NCBI GenBank assembly: GCA_963665555.2
Contig: OY762308.1
Coordinates: 2,976,001-3,040,000 of the forward strand
Length of the DNA stretch: 64,000 nucleotides
Source of the DNA: CAXXXW01 sp963665555
GTDB lineage: Bacteria; Pseudomonadota; Alphaproteobacteria; Thalassobaculales; Thalassobaculaceae
Direction: 5' to 3'
Shown: in pieces, positions 51,237 to 59,412 of the stretch
How positions within the stretch are numbered: position 1 is the stretch's first letter
How the letters are laid out: every line of letters starts with the position of its first letter
The notes under the pieces: generated by a model
Told to the model about the DNA's origin: nothing
The model's database searches: none
What the model saw: the letters and a program-made list of their open reading frames with translations, nothing else
Program-made: the position numbers and the translations under genes

Positions 51237-53063
51237 TCAAGGCCCGAAACTCGCGCCGGCGTTGACCGCCGCCAGGGCCTCGATCGCCAGCGTCACCTGG
51301 CGCCAGTTCGTCTCGCTGCCGTCCGACGCGAACGCCCGCTCCGCGTCGGCCAGTTGCTTCTCCAGTTCGTCCTTGCGGAGCCGCGCCAGAAGTTCGCGCA
51401 CGCCGGCGCGGACCCGTTCGGCCGGCTCGCCCGGCCGCGCGAAGGCGGCGTGGTCGGCCGCTCCCGGCCCGAACAGCCAGCCGCACTCTTCGGCGTAGCC
51501 CAACCCCGCAAGGTGGCGTCCCAGTCCGGCCGCGTCAAGCCCGGTTTCGGAAAGGGCGGTTTCTAGAAGGTCGTGGCGCAGGTTGTCAAGCAGCGGCGTC
51601 TGGAATTCGACATAGCCGAGCGTCTCGTCGAACTCCTCCAGCAGCGCCGGATGGGCCGCAAGCGCGGCCAGGACGCTCCGCTCGCGCCGCCGCCTCCCGG
51701 CCTCCGCCGTCACGGAAGCCCGCGCGGCGGCGAGCGCCCGGGCCGCGATCCGGCCGGGCGGCGGCGCGAACCGGCCCTCCGGCGCGGCGCGCGCGGCCTC
51801 GCGCAGCTCCTTCAGCAGCCGCTCCACCGCGTCGCGATAGGCCTCCCGCACGCCGGGGTCGGCGATTTCGCCCACCCGGCCGCGGACGCGGCGCGCGAAA
51901 TCCGCCCGGCGCTCCGGCGTGTCGAGCGGGCGGGCGCGAAGCTCCTCCTCCCAGACGAAATCGGCCAGCCCGATAGCCGCGCCGAGAAGCTCGCGCATCG
52001 CCGCCCGGCCGCCCCGGCGCAGCACATCGTCCGGGTCCTCGCCGGCCGGGAGCGTAACGAAACGCAGCGACCGGCCCGGCCGCAGCAAGGGGAGCGCCCG
52101 CGCCGCCGCCCGCGCCGCCGCGCGCCGGCCCGCCTCGTCGCCGTCGAAACAGAGCAGCGGTTCGGGGGCGAGCCGCCACAACTCCGCGATCTGCTCCTCC
52201 GTCAGCGCGGTCCCCAGCGGCGCCACGACATGCGGGAACCCGCCCTGCGCCAGCGCGATCGCGTCCATGTAGCCCTCGGCGACGACCACCTCGCCGGCGC
52301 GCGCCGCCGCCGGGCGCGCTTGCGCCAGCCCGTAGAGCACGCGCCCCTTGCGGAACAGCGGCGTGTCGGGGGAGTTCAGGTATTTCGGCTGCCCGTCGCC
52401 CAGCGTCCGGCCGCCGAAGGCGACCGGGCGGCCGCTCCGGTCGGTTATCGGGAAGACGACGCGGCCCCGGAACCAGTCCCGGGCCTCGCCGCCGCCCTCC
52501 GGCTCGCGCAGCAGCCCGGCCTCGACGAGCAGTTCCGGCCCGATCCCCCGGACCGCCATCGCCCGGCGCAGCGCCGTCCGCTCCGCCGGCGCGTAGCCGA
52601 GCCGGAAGGCGCGGATCGTTTCGTCGGAAAGGCCGCGGCCGCCCCGCAGGTAGTCCAGCCCGGCCCGCCCCTCCGGCGAGCGCAGGACCTGTTCGTAGAA
52701 GGCGCAGGCGGCCTCCATCGCGTCGCGCAGCGTGGCGCGCCGCTCCTCGCGCCGGCGCGCCTCCGGGTCGCGGCGGGGGACCTCCAGCCCGGCCTCGCCC
52801 GCCAGCCGTTCGACCGTTTCGGGGAAGCTCGACCCCTCCGTCCCCATGACGAAGGAGATGATGTCGCCATGCGCGCCACAGGCGAAACAGTGGTAGAAGT
52901 TCTTCTCGTCCACCACGCTCAGCGACGGCTTGGTGTCGTTGTGGAACGGGCAGAGGCCGAGATATTCGCGCCCGCGCCGCGTCAGCCGCAGCCGCTTGCC
53001 CACCACTTCCGAGACCGGGAGCCGGGCGCGCAATTCTTCCAGGAATTCGGGGGGGAAGCTCAT
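51237..53063 (-). CDS. dnaG: DNA primase
   Basis: A 608-residue replicative primase. The N-terminal zinc-binding domain is LCPFHNDTKPS...HCFACGAHGD. The RNA polymerase core has FRGRVVFPI and FGGRTLGDGQPKYLNSP. The TOPRIM residues are in VVAEGYMDAIALAQGGF and LLCFDGDEAGRRAA. The C-terminal DnaB-interacting domain is helical, with EFDETLGYVEF in the middle. All catalytic parts look intact. It is transcribed ahead of rpoD and divergently from the DUF1045 gene. Confidence 0.98.
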   Translation of the reverse strand: MSFPPEFLEELRARLPVSEVVGKRLRLTRRGREYLGLCPFHNDTKPSLSVVDEKNFYHCFACGAHGDIISFVMGTEGSSFPETVERLAGEAGLEVPRRDPEARRREERRATLRDAMEAACAFYEQVLRSPEGRAGLDYLRGGRGLSDETIRAFRLGYAPAERTALRRAMAVRGIGPELLVEAGLLREPEGGGEARDWFRGRVVFPITDRSGRPVAFGGRTLGDGQPKYLNSPDTPLFRKGRVLYGLAQARPAAARAGEVVVAEGYMDAIALAQGGFPHVVAPLGTALTEEQIAELWRLAPEPLLCFDGDEAGRRAAARAAARALPLLRPGRSLRFVTLPAGEDPDDVLRRGGRAAMRELLGAAIGLADFVWEEELRARPLDTPERRADFARRVRGRVGEIADPGVREAYRDAVERLLKELREAARAAPEGRFAPPPGRIAARALAAARASVTAEAGRRRRERSVLAALAAHPALLEEFDETLGYVEFQTPLLDNLRHDLLETALSETGLDAAGLGRHLAGLGYAEECGWLFGPGAADHAAFARPGEPAERVRAGVRELLARLRKDELEKQLADAERAFASDGSETNWRQVTLAIEALAAVNAGASFGP

Positions 53064-53130
53064 GCGGAACCCGGCGGCGGTTCGGGACGGGCGGCGGCCG
53101 GAGCGGCCCGGCGCGCGCCTCCCCGCGAGT

Positions 53131-53862
53131 ATGGACGAGATCGCCGGCCGGGGCGAGTCGCGCGGGCCGGACGGTCCCCGCTACGCGGTCTGGTTCGCGC
53201 CGGCGCCGGACAGCGCCCTCCACGCCGAGGGGAGCCGCTGGCTCGGCCGCGACGCGATTTCCGGCGCCGGCTTCGCCCCGCCCGCGATCCCCGGCCTCGC
53301 GGCGGAGCGCTGGGCGGAGCTCGCCGCCGAACCCCGGCTGTACGGTTTCCACGCGACCCTGAAACCGCCCTTCCGGCTCGCGCGCGGGACCGGCCCCGGC
53401 GGGCTGTGCGCGGCGGTCCGGGCGCTGGCGCGCCGCCGGGCGCCGTTCGAGGCGCGGCTGGAGGTCGGCCTTCTCGCCGGGTTCCTCGCGCTGCGCGAGC
53501 GGCCGGAGGGAGACGCGACGCGGGCGCTGGCGGCGGCCTGCGTCGCCGCCCTCGACGGGTTCCGCGCGCGGCCGGAGGAGGGCGAGATCGCGCGCCGGCG
53601 CGCCTTCGGCCTGACCCGGGCCCAAGAGGCGCTGCTGCAACGCTGGGGCTATCCCTGGGTCATGGAGGAATTCCGCTTCCACATGACGCTGACCCGGCGC
53701 CTGGCCGGCCCGGCGGAGGCCGGCGCGCTCCGCCCCGTTCTCGCCGCCGCCTTCCGCGAAAGCCTGGGCCGGCCCGTCCGGGTGGACGCGATCTCGGTCT
53801 TCCGCCAGGACGCGCCCGGCGCGCCGTTTCGCGAGGTCCGGCGCTTCCCCCTTGGCGGATGA
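53131..53862 (+). CDS. DUF1045 family protein (2H-phosphoesterase-like)
   Basis: A 243-residue protein. Two HxT motifs in the right places, YGFHATLKPPF (His74, Thr76) and FRFHMTLTRR (His184, Thr186), mark the 2H phosphoesterase fold of DUF1045. Family members are often found in phosphonate-use operons. No phn gene is near here, so its substrate is open; a cyclic phosphodiester or nucleotide is likely. The start MDEIAGRG is chosen because a longer frame would overlap the dnaG start on the other strand. The two genes share a short divergent region. Confidence 0.85.
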   Translation: MDEIAGRGESRGPDGPRYAVWFAPAPDSALHAEGSRWLGRDAISGAGFAPPAIPGLAAERWAELAAEPRLYGFHATLKPPFRLARGTGPGGLCAAVRALARRRAPFEARLEVGLLAGFLALRERPEGDATRALAAACVAALDGFRARPEEGEIARRRAFGLTRAQEALLQRWGYPWVMEEFRFHMTLTRRLAGPAEAGALRPVLAAAFRESLGRPVRVDAISVFRQDAPGAPFREVRRFPLGG

Positions 53863-53968
53863 GCCGGCCGGCGCGCGAACCGGTTGTCCGGGGCCGCGAT
53901 ATGCGGCATGAAGACGCCCGCGCGCCCCGGTATCGCGCGCCCGCGACCGCCGCCGGAACGCCACCGCC

Positions 53969-55489
53969 ATGACGAGCTTCGATCCGGCGACCGGATTGCC
54001 GAGAACGACCGCGTTCGAGAACGCGGTGATCCTGGTCACGCTCACGCTCGTCACCATGCTCTACGCGATGACGGTGACCATCGCCAACGTGGCGCTGCCG
54101 CAGATCAAGGGCGCGCTCTCGGCGACCACGGACCAGATCGCGCTGATCGTCACCTTCAACATCATCGCGACGGCGGTGGCGACGCCGACGACCGGCTGGC
54201 TGGCGGCGCGCTACGGCCGGCGCAACGTGATGATCTGGGGCGTGGCCGGCTTCACGCTCGCCTCCTTCCTGTGCGGCACCGCGACCTCGCTGGAGCAGCT
54301 GGTGGCCTACCGCGTCCTGCAGGGCGCGTTCGGGGCGCCGCTGGTGCCGCTGAGCCAGGCCATCGTCGTCGACTCCTACCCCAAGGAGAAGCTCGGCTCG
54401 GCCAACGCGATTTTCGGGATGGGCGTGGTGCTGGGGCCGATCCTGGCCCCGACCGTCGGCGGCTACCTGAGCGAGACCTACAGCTGGCGCTGGGTGTTCT
54501 TCATGATGGTGCCGTTCGGCATGGCGTCGCTGGTGGGCGTGATGCTGTTCATCAAGCGGCGGCGCTCGCGGCCCGGCGCGCATCTCGACTGGACCGGGTT
54601 CATCGCGCTCTCGCTGGCGATCGCGTCGTTCCAGTACGTGCTCGACCGGGGCCAGCGGCTGGACTGGTTCGACGACTGGACCATTGTCGGCTTCGCCTGG
54701 GTGGCGGCGATGGGCCTCTATGTTTTCGTCTCCCATTCGCTGACCGCCGAGCGGCCGTTCCTGAACCCGCGGCTGCTGCTGAAGCGGAACTACACGCTGG
54801 GCCTGCTGTTCGCCTTCGTGTTCGGGCTGCTGAACTTCACGCCGATCACGCTGCTGCCGGCGCTGCTGCAGACCCTGCGCGGCTACCCGGACTCGATCGT
54901 CGGGATCATTCTCGGCATCCGGGGCACCGGCACGCTGCTCGGCTTCTTCTTCATGTTCCTCGGCGGGTCGCGGATCGACCCGAGGTACACGATGTTCGCG
55001 GGCTTCCTGCTGCAGGGGATCGCGGGCTGGTACATGGCGCGGTTCAGCCTCGACCTGACGATGTTCGACGTGCTGTGGACCTCCTGGCTGCAGGGGCTGG
55101 GCGTCGGGCTGATCTGGGTGCCGCTGTCCATCGTCACCTTCAGCCAGCTCGACGAGGACGAGACGGCGGAAGGCTCCTCGATCTTCCACCTCGCGCGCAA
55201 TTTCGGGAGCAGCATCTTCATCTCGATCACCATCGCGATAATGATCCGCACCGGGCAGATGAACCACGCCGCGCTCACCGAATCGGCGACGCCGCTGAAC
55301 CAGGCCCTCGGCTTCCAGGACTCGCTGTTCGCCATCTGGTCGGTCGAGAACGCCGGCGCGCTCGCGGCTTTCGGCGGCGAGATCGGCCGACAGGCGACGA
55401 TGATCGGCTACCTGAACGCCTTCTACGCCTTCGCCATGACCGCCTTCGCGGTCTGCCCCTTCCTGTTCCTCGCCAAGGTCCGGCGTTGA
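53969..55489 (+). CDS. DHA2-family MFS drug exporter (EmrB/QacA type)
   Basis: A 506-residue proton-driven exporter with about 14 membrane segments. Motif C is GPILAPTVGGYLSETYSWRW, motif A-like GWLAARYGRRNV, and TMLYAMTVTIANVALPQIKG in the first helix is typical. The C-terminal half includes FNFTPITLLPALLQTL-like helices and ends LFLAKVRR. No EmrA-type membrane-fusion protein is adjacent, so it may act alone or use one elsewhere. It would export hydrophobic or antibiotic compounds. The start is an ATG after a weak site. Confidence 0.93.
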   Translation: MTSFDPATGLPRTTAFENAVILVTLTLVTMLYAMTVTIANVALPQIKGALSATTDQIALIVTFNIIATAVATPTTGWLAARYGRRNVMIWGVAGFTLASFLCGTATSLEQLVAYRVLQGAFGAPLVPLSQAIVVDSYPKEKLGSANAIFGMGVVLGPILAPTVGGYLSETYSWRWVFFMMVPFGMASLVGVMLFIKRRRSRPGAHLDWTGFIALSLAIASFQYVLDRGQRLDWFDDWTIVGFAWVAAMGLYVFVSHSLTAERPFLNPRLLLKRNYTLGLLFAFVFGLLNFTPITLLPALLQTLRGYPDSIVGIILGIRGTGTLLGFFFMFLGGSRIDPRYTMFAGFLLQGIAGWYMARFSLDLTMFDVLWTSWLQGLGVGLIWVPLSIVTFSQLDEDETAEGSSIFHLARNFGSSIFISITIAIMIRTGQMNHAALTESATPLNQALGFQDSLFAIWSVENAGALAAFGGEIGRQATMIGYLNAFYAFAMTAFAVCPFLFLAKVRR

Positions 55490-55532
55490 GGCGATACCGC
55501 GCCGGCGACGGACGCGCTATCCTCGCCCGGAC

Positions 55533-55991
55533 ATGGCCGACACACGCACGCGCGAACAGCGCCGGCGCATCATGCGCGCCGTCCGGGGCAAGGACACCGG
55601 CCCGGAATGGGAGGTGCGCCGCCTGCTGCACGGCCTCGGCTACCGCTACCGCCTGCACCGCAAGGACCTGCCCGGCAAGCCGGACATCGTGTTCCCGGCC
55701 CGGCGCAAGGTCGTGTTCGTGCACGGGTGTTTCTGGCACGCGCACGGTTGCCGGATCGGCCGGCCGCCGAAATCGCGGCTCGAATACTGGCTGCCCAAGC
55801 TGGAGGCGAACAGGCGCCGCGACGCCGCGAAACTGGCGGCGCTGGAGGCGCTCGGCTGGCGCGCGCTCACCGTCTGGCAGTGCGAGATCGCGGACCGCGA
55901 CGCGCTCGCCGCCCGGCTGCGCGCCTTCCTCGACGGCGAGGGCGGGGCGGCCGCCGCCGCGCCGCCGGAAGGCGGGCGCGAACAGGTATAA
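55533..55991 (+). CDS. vsr: Very-short-patch mismatch endonuclease Vsr
   Basis: A 152-residue nickase that repairs T:G mismatches left by deamination of 5-methylcytosine. It has the N-terminal MRAVRGKDTGPEWEVRRLL helix, the catalytic Asp in GKPDIVFPARRKVVF, and the zinc-binding VHGCFWHAHGC. Size and motif order match E. coli Vsr, with a slightly longer Ala/Gly-rich tail. The cytosine methyltransferase begins 30 nt downstream, which is the functional partner. Confidence 0.96.
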   Translation: MADTRTREQRRRIMRAVRGKDTGPEWEVRRLLHGLGYRYRLHRKDLPGKPDIVFPARRKVVFVHGCFWHAHGCRIGRPPKSRLEYWLPKLEANRRRDAAKLAALEALGWRALTVWQCEIADRDALAARLRAFLDGEGGAAAAAPPEGGREQV

Positions 55992-56021
55992 TGGGCCGAT
56001 TCGAGACTTCGGGAGGGCGGC

Positions 56022-57359
56022 GTGCGGCCCGTCGCGATAGACCTGTTCGCCGGCGCCGGGGGAATGAGCCTCGGCTTCGAATCCGCCGGTTTCGACATCG
56101 CGGCGGCGGTCGAGATCGACCCGGTGCATTGCGCGACGCACGAGTTCAATTTCCCCTGCTGCAAGACGATCTGCGGCGACGCGCGCGCGCTTTCCGGCGC
56201 GGAGATCCGGCGGCGCGCCGGGATCGGCGGGCGCGAGGTCGCGGCCGTGTTCGGCGGCGCGCCGTGCCAGGGCTTTTCCCTGATCGGCAAGCGCGCGCTC
56301 GACGATCCGCGCAACGCGCTGGCGCGGCATTTCGTCCGGCTGGTCCTCGAACTGCGGCCGGCCTTCTTCGTGTTCGAGAATGTGCGGGGGATGACGGTCG
56401 GCCGGCAGCGCGCGGTCCTGGAGGAGGCGGTCGCGGCGTTCGAGGCGGGCGGCTATCGCGTGCGCCTGCCGTGGCGCGTGCCGAACGCCGCCGGGCACGG
56501 CGTCCCGCAGGACCGCCGCCGCCTGTTCCTGCTCGGCGCGCGGGAGGGATTGACCCCGCCGGAGTATCCCGAACCGGAGGGGCGGCGCGTCACGGTGGCC
56601 GAGGCGATCGGCGACCTGCCGGACGCCGACGCCTTCCCGGAACTGGCGGCGCGCGACTGGACCCGCGCGGAATTCGGCCCCCCGTCCGCCTATGCGCGCC
56701 GGCTGCGCGGCCTCGCCAACGATCCCGGCGACTTCGGTTACCGGCGCGCGTTCGACCGCGATCTGCTGACCTCCAGCCTGCGCACCGCGCACACGGCGAA
56801 ATCGCGCGCGCGCTTCGCCGCGACGCCGCATGGCGGGACCGAGCCGGTGAGCCGGTTCCACAAGCTCGATCCCGCCGGCCTGTGCAACACGATCCGCTCC
56901 GGCACGGCGAGCGACCGGGGCGCCTTCACCTCGCCCCGGCCGATCCATCCCCACGCGCCGCGCTGCGTCACCAACCGGGAGGCGGCGCGGTTGCACGGCT
57001 ACCCGGACTGGTTCCGCTTCCATGTCACCAAGTGGCACGGCTTCCGCCAGATCGGCAACTCCGTGCCGCCGCCGCTGGCCCGCGCCGTCGCCGCGCGCAT
57101 CGTGGCGGCGCTGGGGGCGGTCCCGCGCGTCCCCGCCGAGGTCCTCGCGACCGGCGATTCGGCGCTGCTGGAGTTGACGATGGCGCAAGCCGCCGCGCGC
57201 TACGGCGTCCCCACCGACACGATCCCCAAGCGTCGCCGGCGCGGCGCGGAAAGCCCGCCGGGCCCCGATCCGGAAAAAAGGGAAGGGGCGGAAACGCCGC
57301 CCCCTCCGAGGGACCGAGATGGCAATACGGTCGCAAACCCCTCCGCTACCGGGCGATAG
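56022..57359 (+). CDS. DNA (cytosine-5) methyltransferase paired with Vsr
   Basis: A 445-residue C5 methyltransferase from a GTG with GGGAGGG upstream. Motif I is DLFAGAGGMSLGFESAGF, motif IV GGAPCQGFS with the catalytic Cys, motif VI FFVFENVRGM, motif VIII GHGVPQDRRRLFLLG and motif X GNSVPPPLARAVA. The target-recognition region lies between VIII and X. The C-terminal 60 residues are a Pro/Arg-rich tail not shared by the family. A TATAAT at 55987-55992 overlaps the vsr stop but has no good -35. No restriction endonuclease gene is next to it, so it is a Dcm-like orphan or has lost its partner. Confidence 0.95.
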   Translation: MRPVAIDLFAGAGGMSLGFESAGFDIAAAVEIDPVHCATHEFNFPCCKTICGDARALSGAEIRRRAGIGGREVAAVFGGAPCQGFSLIGKRALDDPRNALARHFVRLVLELRPAFFVFENVRGMTVGRQRAVLEEAVAAFEAGGYRVRLPWRVPNAAGHGVPQDRRRLFLLGAREGLTPPEYPEPEGRRVTVAEAIGDLPDADAFPELAARDWTRAEFGPPSAYARRLRGLANDPGDFGYRRAFDRDLLTSSLRTAHTAKSRARFAATPHGGTEPVSRFHKLDPAGLCNTIRSGTASDRGAFTSPRPIHPHAPRCVTNREAARLHGYPDWFRFHVTKWHGFRQIGNSVPPPLARAVAARIVAALGAVPRVPAEVLATGDSALLELTMAQAAARYGVPTDTIPKRRRRGAESPPGPDPEKREGAETPPPPRDRDGNTVANPSATGR

Positions 57360-57453
57360 AGGACGGGCCGTCGAAGCCGCCGGCCCGCTCGCATTCGAGG
57401 GCCGACAGACCGGGCGCGGCGACCGCGCGCCCGATATCGTTCCCGCACGATAA

Positions 57454-57468
57454 TGCGACTGATTTGCA
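57454..57468 (+). promoter_or_regulatory. Fur-like box
   Basis: TGCGACTGATTTGCA, which fits the alphaproteobacterial-type pattern TGCnAATnATTnGCA at 11 of 12 fixed positions. A further TTGCAGTTGCAA overlaps its right side. It sits about 80 bases before the 184-residue gene, in an AT-richer patch. Consensus is from memory. Confidence 0.45.
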
Positions 57469-57546
57469 GTTGCAAGCGAAAAACGCACATGCTAGGAAAT
57501 TCCCGCGGGTCGCGTCCGCGACCGTCCGCGCAAGGAGGGAAAAGGA

Positions 57547-58101
57547 ATGGGCAGCCGCGCCGACACAGCCGGGGGCCGGGCCGCGCCGGCGTGCGGGGAG
57601 GCCGGCGGGGACCTCGCCGTCCGGGACATGGCGACGGCGGACCATTTCCTGCTGGTCGCCATTCGCGGCTGGGTCTCGGCGGCCAGGGGCGGCCGCCGGC
57701 CGGCCGCGGTTTTGCGGAAACCGTTCGAACTGGCGCGGATACCGACGGCGCTGGCGCATTTCGACGCGCTGATGGCGGCGGCGGCGGCTTCCGCCGCCCG
57801 GCCGCTGGAGGTGCGCTGCCTGCGCTGCCCCCGCCTCGGCGAGGGCGAGCGCGCCATCCTCTCGACCGTCGCCCTGGCCCAGGCCGGCAAGCCGGACCTC
57901 GCGGCGCGGCGCCTGGCCGGCTGGCTGCGGCCGGAAGCGGCCCGGGACGCGCTGCCCCGGGTCGAAAGCCTCGCGCGCTGGATGGAGGCGGCGGGCCTGC
58001 CCGTTCCGCTCCGCCCGGAGTATTTCGACGACGACCCGGGGATCGCGGCCGGCGCCGGGCGCGGCCGCGGGGTTTTCCCCACGCATGGGACCGTTCAATA
58101 G
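57547..58101 (+). CDS. Hypothetical protein (184 aa) behind a Fur-like box
   Basis: A 184-residue soluble protein with a strong AAGGAGGG just before the ATG. After a Gly/Ala-rich N-terminal 30 residues, the region DHFLLVAIRGWVSAARGG is followed by ALAHFDALMAAAAASAA, CLRCPRLGEGERAILSTVAL and then PEAARDALPRVESLARWM near the end. The CLRCPRLGEGE segment has a CxxC pair that might bind metal. I recall similar proteins in other Alphaproteobacteria but no assigned function. A Fur-like site upstream and a Zur-like site downstream hint at metal control. Confidence 0.6.
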   Translation: MGSRADTAGGRAAPACGEAGGDLAVRDMATADHFLLVAIRGWVSAARGGRRPAAVLRKPFELARIPTALAHFDALMAAAAASAARPLEVRCLRCPRLGEGERAILSTVALAQAGKPDLAARRLAGWLRPEAARDALPRVESLARWMEAAGLPVPLRPEYFDDDPGIAAGAGRGRGVFPTHGTVQ

Positions 58102-58151
58102 CCGCGGCCGGCGGCGGGGCCGGCTCTGGCGCTTTCCCCGCGCGGAGAAAC

Positions 58152-58168
58152 ATGTAATAGTATAACAT
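58152..58168 (+). promoter_or_regulatory. Zur-like box before the porin gene
   Basis: ATGTAATAGTATAACAT, a 17-base near-perfect palindrome (arms ATGTAATA / TATAACAT, one mismatch). It matches the zinc-uptake-regulator consensus ATGTTATAnTATAACAT at all but one base. It lies 52 bases before the porin ATG, where it would block transcription when zinc is present. Consensus is from memory. Confidence 0.55.
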
Positions 58169-58220
58169 TCGCGACACGCGCGCCGGGACGGCGCGCTCGA
58201 AAGGGAAAGGACCGAACACC

Positions 58221-59297
58221 ATGCGCAACCTTCGCTACGGCCTGCTGCTCGGCGCGTCCGCCCTGGCGCTGGCGCCGGCGGCCCATGCGGCCGACGGTCT
58301 CTCCGCCGGCGTCGGCGGCGAGTTGTCCCAGTATTTCGGCTATGTCTCGAACGACGAGGACGGCCTCGGCGGCTTCGACCTGAAGTCCTACGGCGAGGTC
58401 GGCTTCGGCGGCGAGCTGGAGCTCGACAACGGCCTTACGGTCGGGGTCGAGGTCGTGATGGTCGGGACGCAGGGCGAGGACGACGCGATCGACGGGTCGC
58501 ACATGACGATCGGGGGCGGGCACGGCCTGTTCGAGATCGGCCAGCTCGACAATGTCGCGGCCACCATGCAGGTCTCCGCGCCGGATGTGGGCCTGGGCGT
58601 CAACGAGTCCGACATCGGCGACTGGGTCTTCAGCCCGTCCGACGCCGACGACGATTCCGCCTTCGCGGCCACCTACCTGTACCTGGGCGAGGGCGGGACC
58701 AACAAGATCAACTACTACACGCCCCGCATGAACGGCCTCCAGTTCGGCGTCTCCTACATGACCGCGTTCGAGCGCGAGGGCCAGGGGATGCCGGAGCGCG
58801 ACGCCGCCGCGCGCGACGCCTTCGCCTTCGGCGCGAATTACGAGGCGGAGTTCGGCGACGCCGCGGTCGCCGTCTCGGCCGGTTACCTGACCGCCGACGC
58901 GCCGGGCGAGGGCGTGGCCGACGCGAGCGGGTTCAGCCTGGGCGTCAATGTCTCCGTGGGGAATGTCACCGTCGGCGCCTCCTGGGCCTCGACCGAGGGC
59001 CACCCCGGAGGCGGAACCGACACCGAGGTCTCCTTCGACGGAACCGGCTTCGATGTCGGCGTCGCCTACGCCTTCGAGGACGCGGAAGTCAGCCTGTCCT
59101 ATTACAGCGGCGAGGTCGAGGACAGCGTGGAGACCCCCGGCGACAGCACCTACGAGGCCATGATGGCGTCGGCCGCGACCGGGATCGGCGAGGGCGTGTC
59201 GGTCGTCGGCAGCGTGTTCCACGTCGCCTACGCGAGCGACGGCGGCGAGGAAAACGAGGGCGTCGGCGCCGTGGCCGGCTTCGTCGTCGAGTTCTGA
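58221..59297 (+). CDS. Outer-membrane porin (alphaproteobacterial gram-negative type)
   Basis: A 358-residue beta-barrel protein. The signal peptide MRNLRYGLLLGASALALAPA ends at AHA/ADG. The mature chain has alternating strands (GGELSQYFGYVSND, GFDLKSYGEVGFGGELELD, GLQFGVSYMTAFE). Its last residues AGFVVEF end in the Phe that marks outer-membrane proteins. Its strongly acidic loops (DDSAFAA, EGDAAVAV-type segments) suggest a cation-preferring or cation-binding pore. AAGGA lies about 10 bases before the ATG. The Zur-like site upstream suggests expression during zinc shortage. A clear terminator follows. Confidence 0.9.
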   Translation: MRNLRYGLLLGASALALAPAAHAADGLSAGVGGELSQYFGYVSNDEDGLGGFDLKSYGEVGFGGELELDNGLTVGVEVVMVGTQGEDDAIDGSHMTIGGGHGLFEIGQLDNVAATMQVSAPDVGLGVNESDIGDWVFSPSDADDDSAFAATYLYLGEGGTNKINYYTPRMNGLQFGVSYMTAFEREGQGMPERDAAARDAFAFGANYEAEFGDAAVAVSAGYLTADAPGEGVADASGFSLGVNVSVGNVTVGASWASTEGHPGGGTDTEVSFDGTGFDVGVAYAFEDAEVSLSYYSGEVEDSVETPGDSTYEAMMASAATGIGEGVSVVGSVFHVAYASDGGEENEGVGAVAGFVVEF

Positions 59298-59346
59298 TCC
59301 CGCGCGCCGCGCCGGCCCGGCCGGCGCCTCGGGCGTCCGTTTCGGG

Positions 59347-59376
59347 AGCGCCCCCGCTTGCCGGCGGGGGCGCTTT
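59347..59376 (+). terminator. Rho-independent terminator after the porin gene
   Basis: An 11-bp stem AGCGCCCCCGC / GCGGGGGCGCT with a 6-base loop, followed by TT and C's. It lies 50 nt after the porin stop. Confidence 0.75.
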
Positions 59377-59412
59377 CCCGTCCGGAGCGCCGCCGGCCGG
59401 CGCGGCGCGGCC

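Noticed and set aside
51198..51486. Longer N-terminus for RpoD into the dnaG region
   Set aside because: It overlaps the dnaG 3' end and is not like sigma region 1.1; the start next to AAGGG was kept.
55987..55992. Perfect TATAAT upstream of the C5 methyltransferase
   Set aside because: It overlaps the vsr stop and has no acceptable -35 17 bases upstream, so it was not listed as a promoter.
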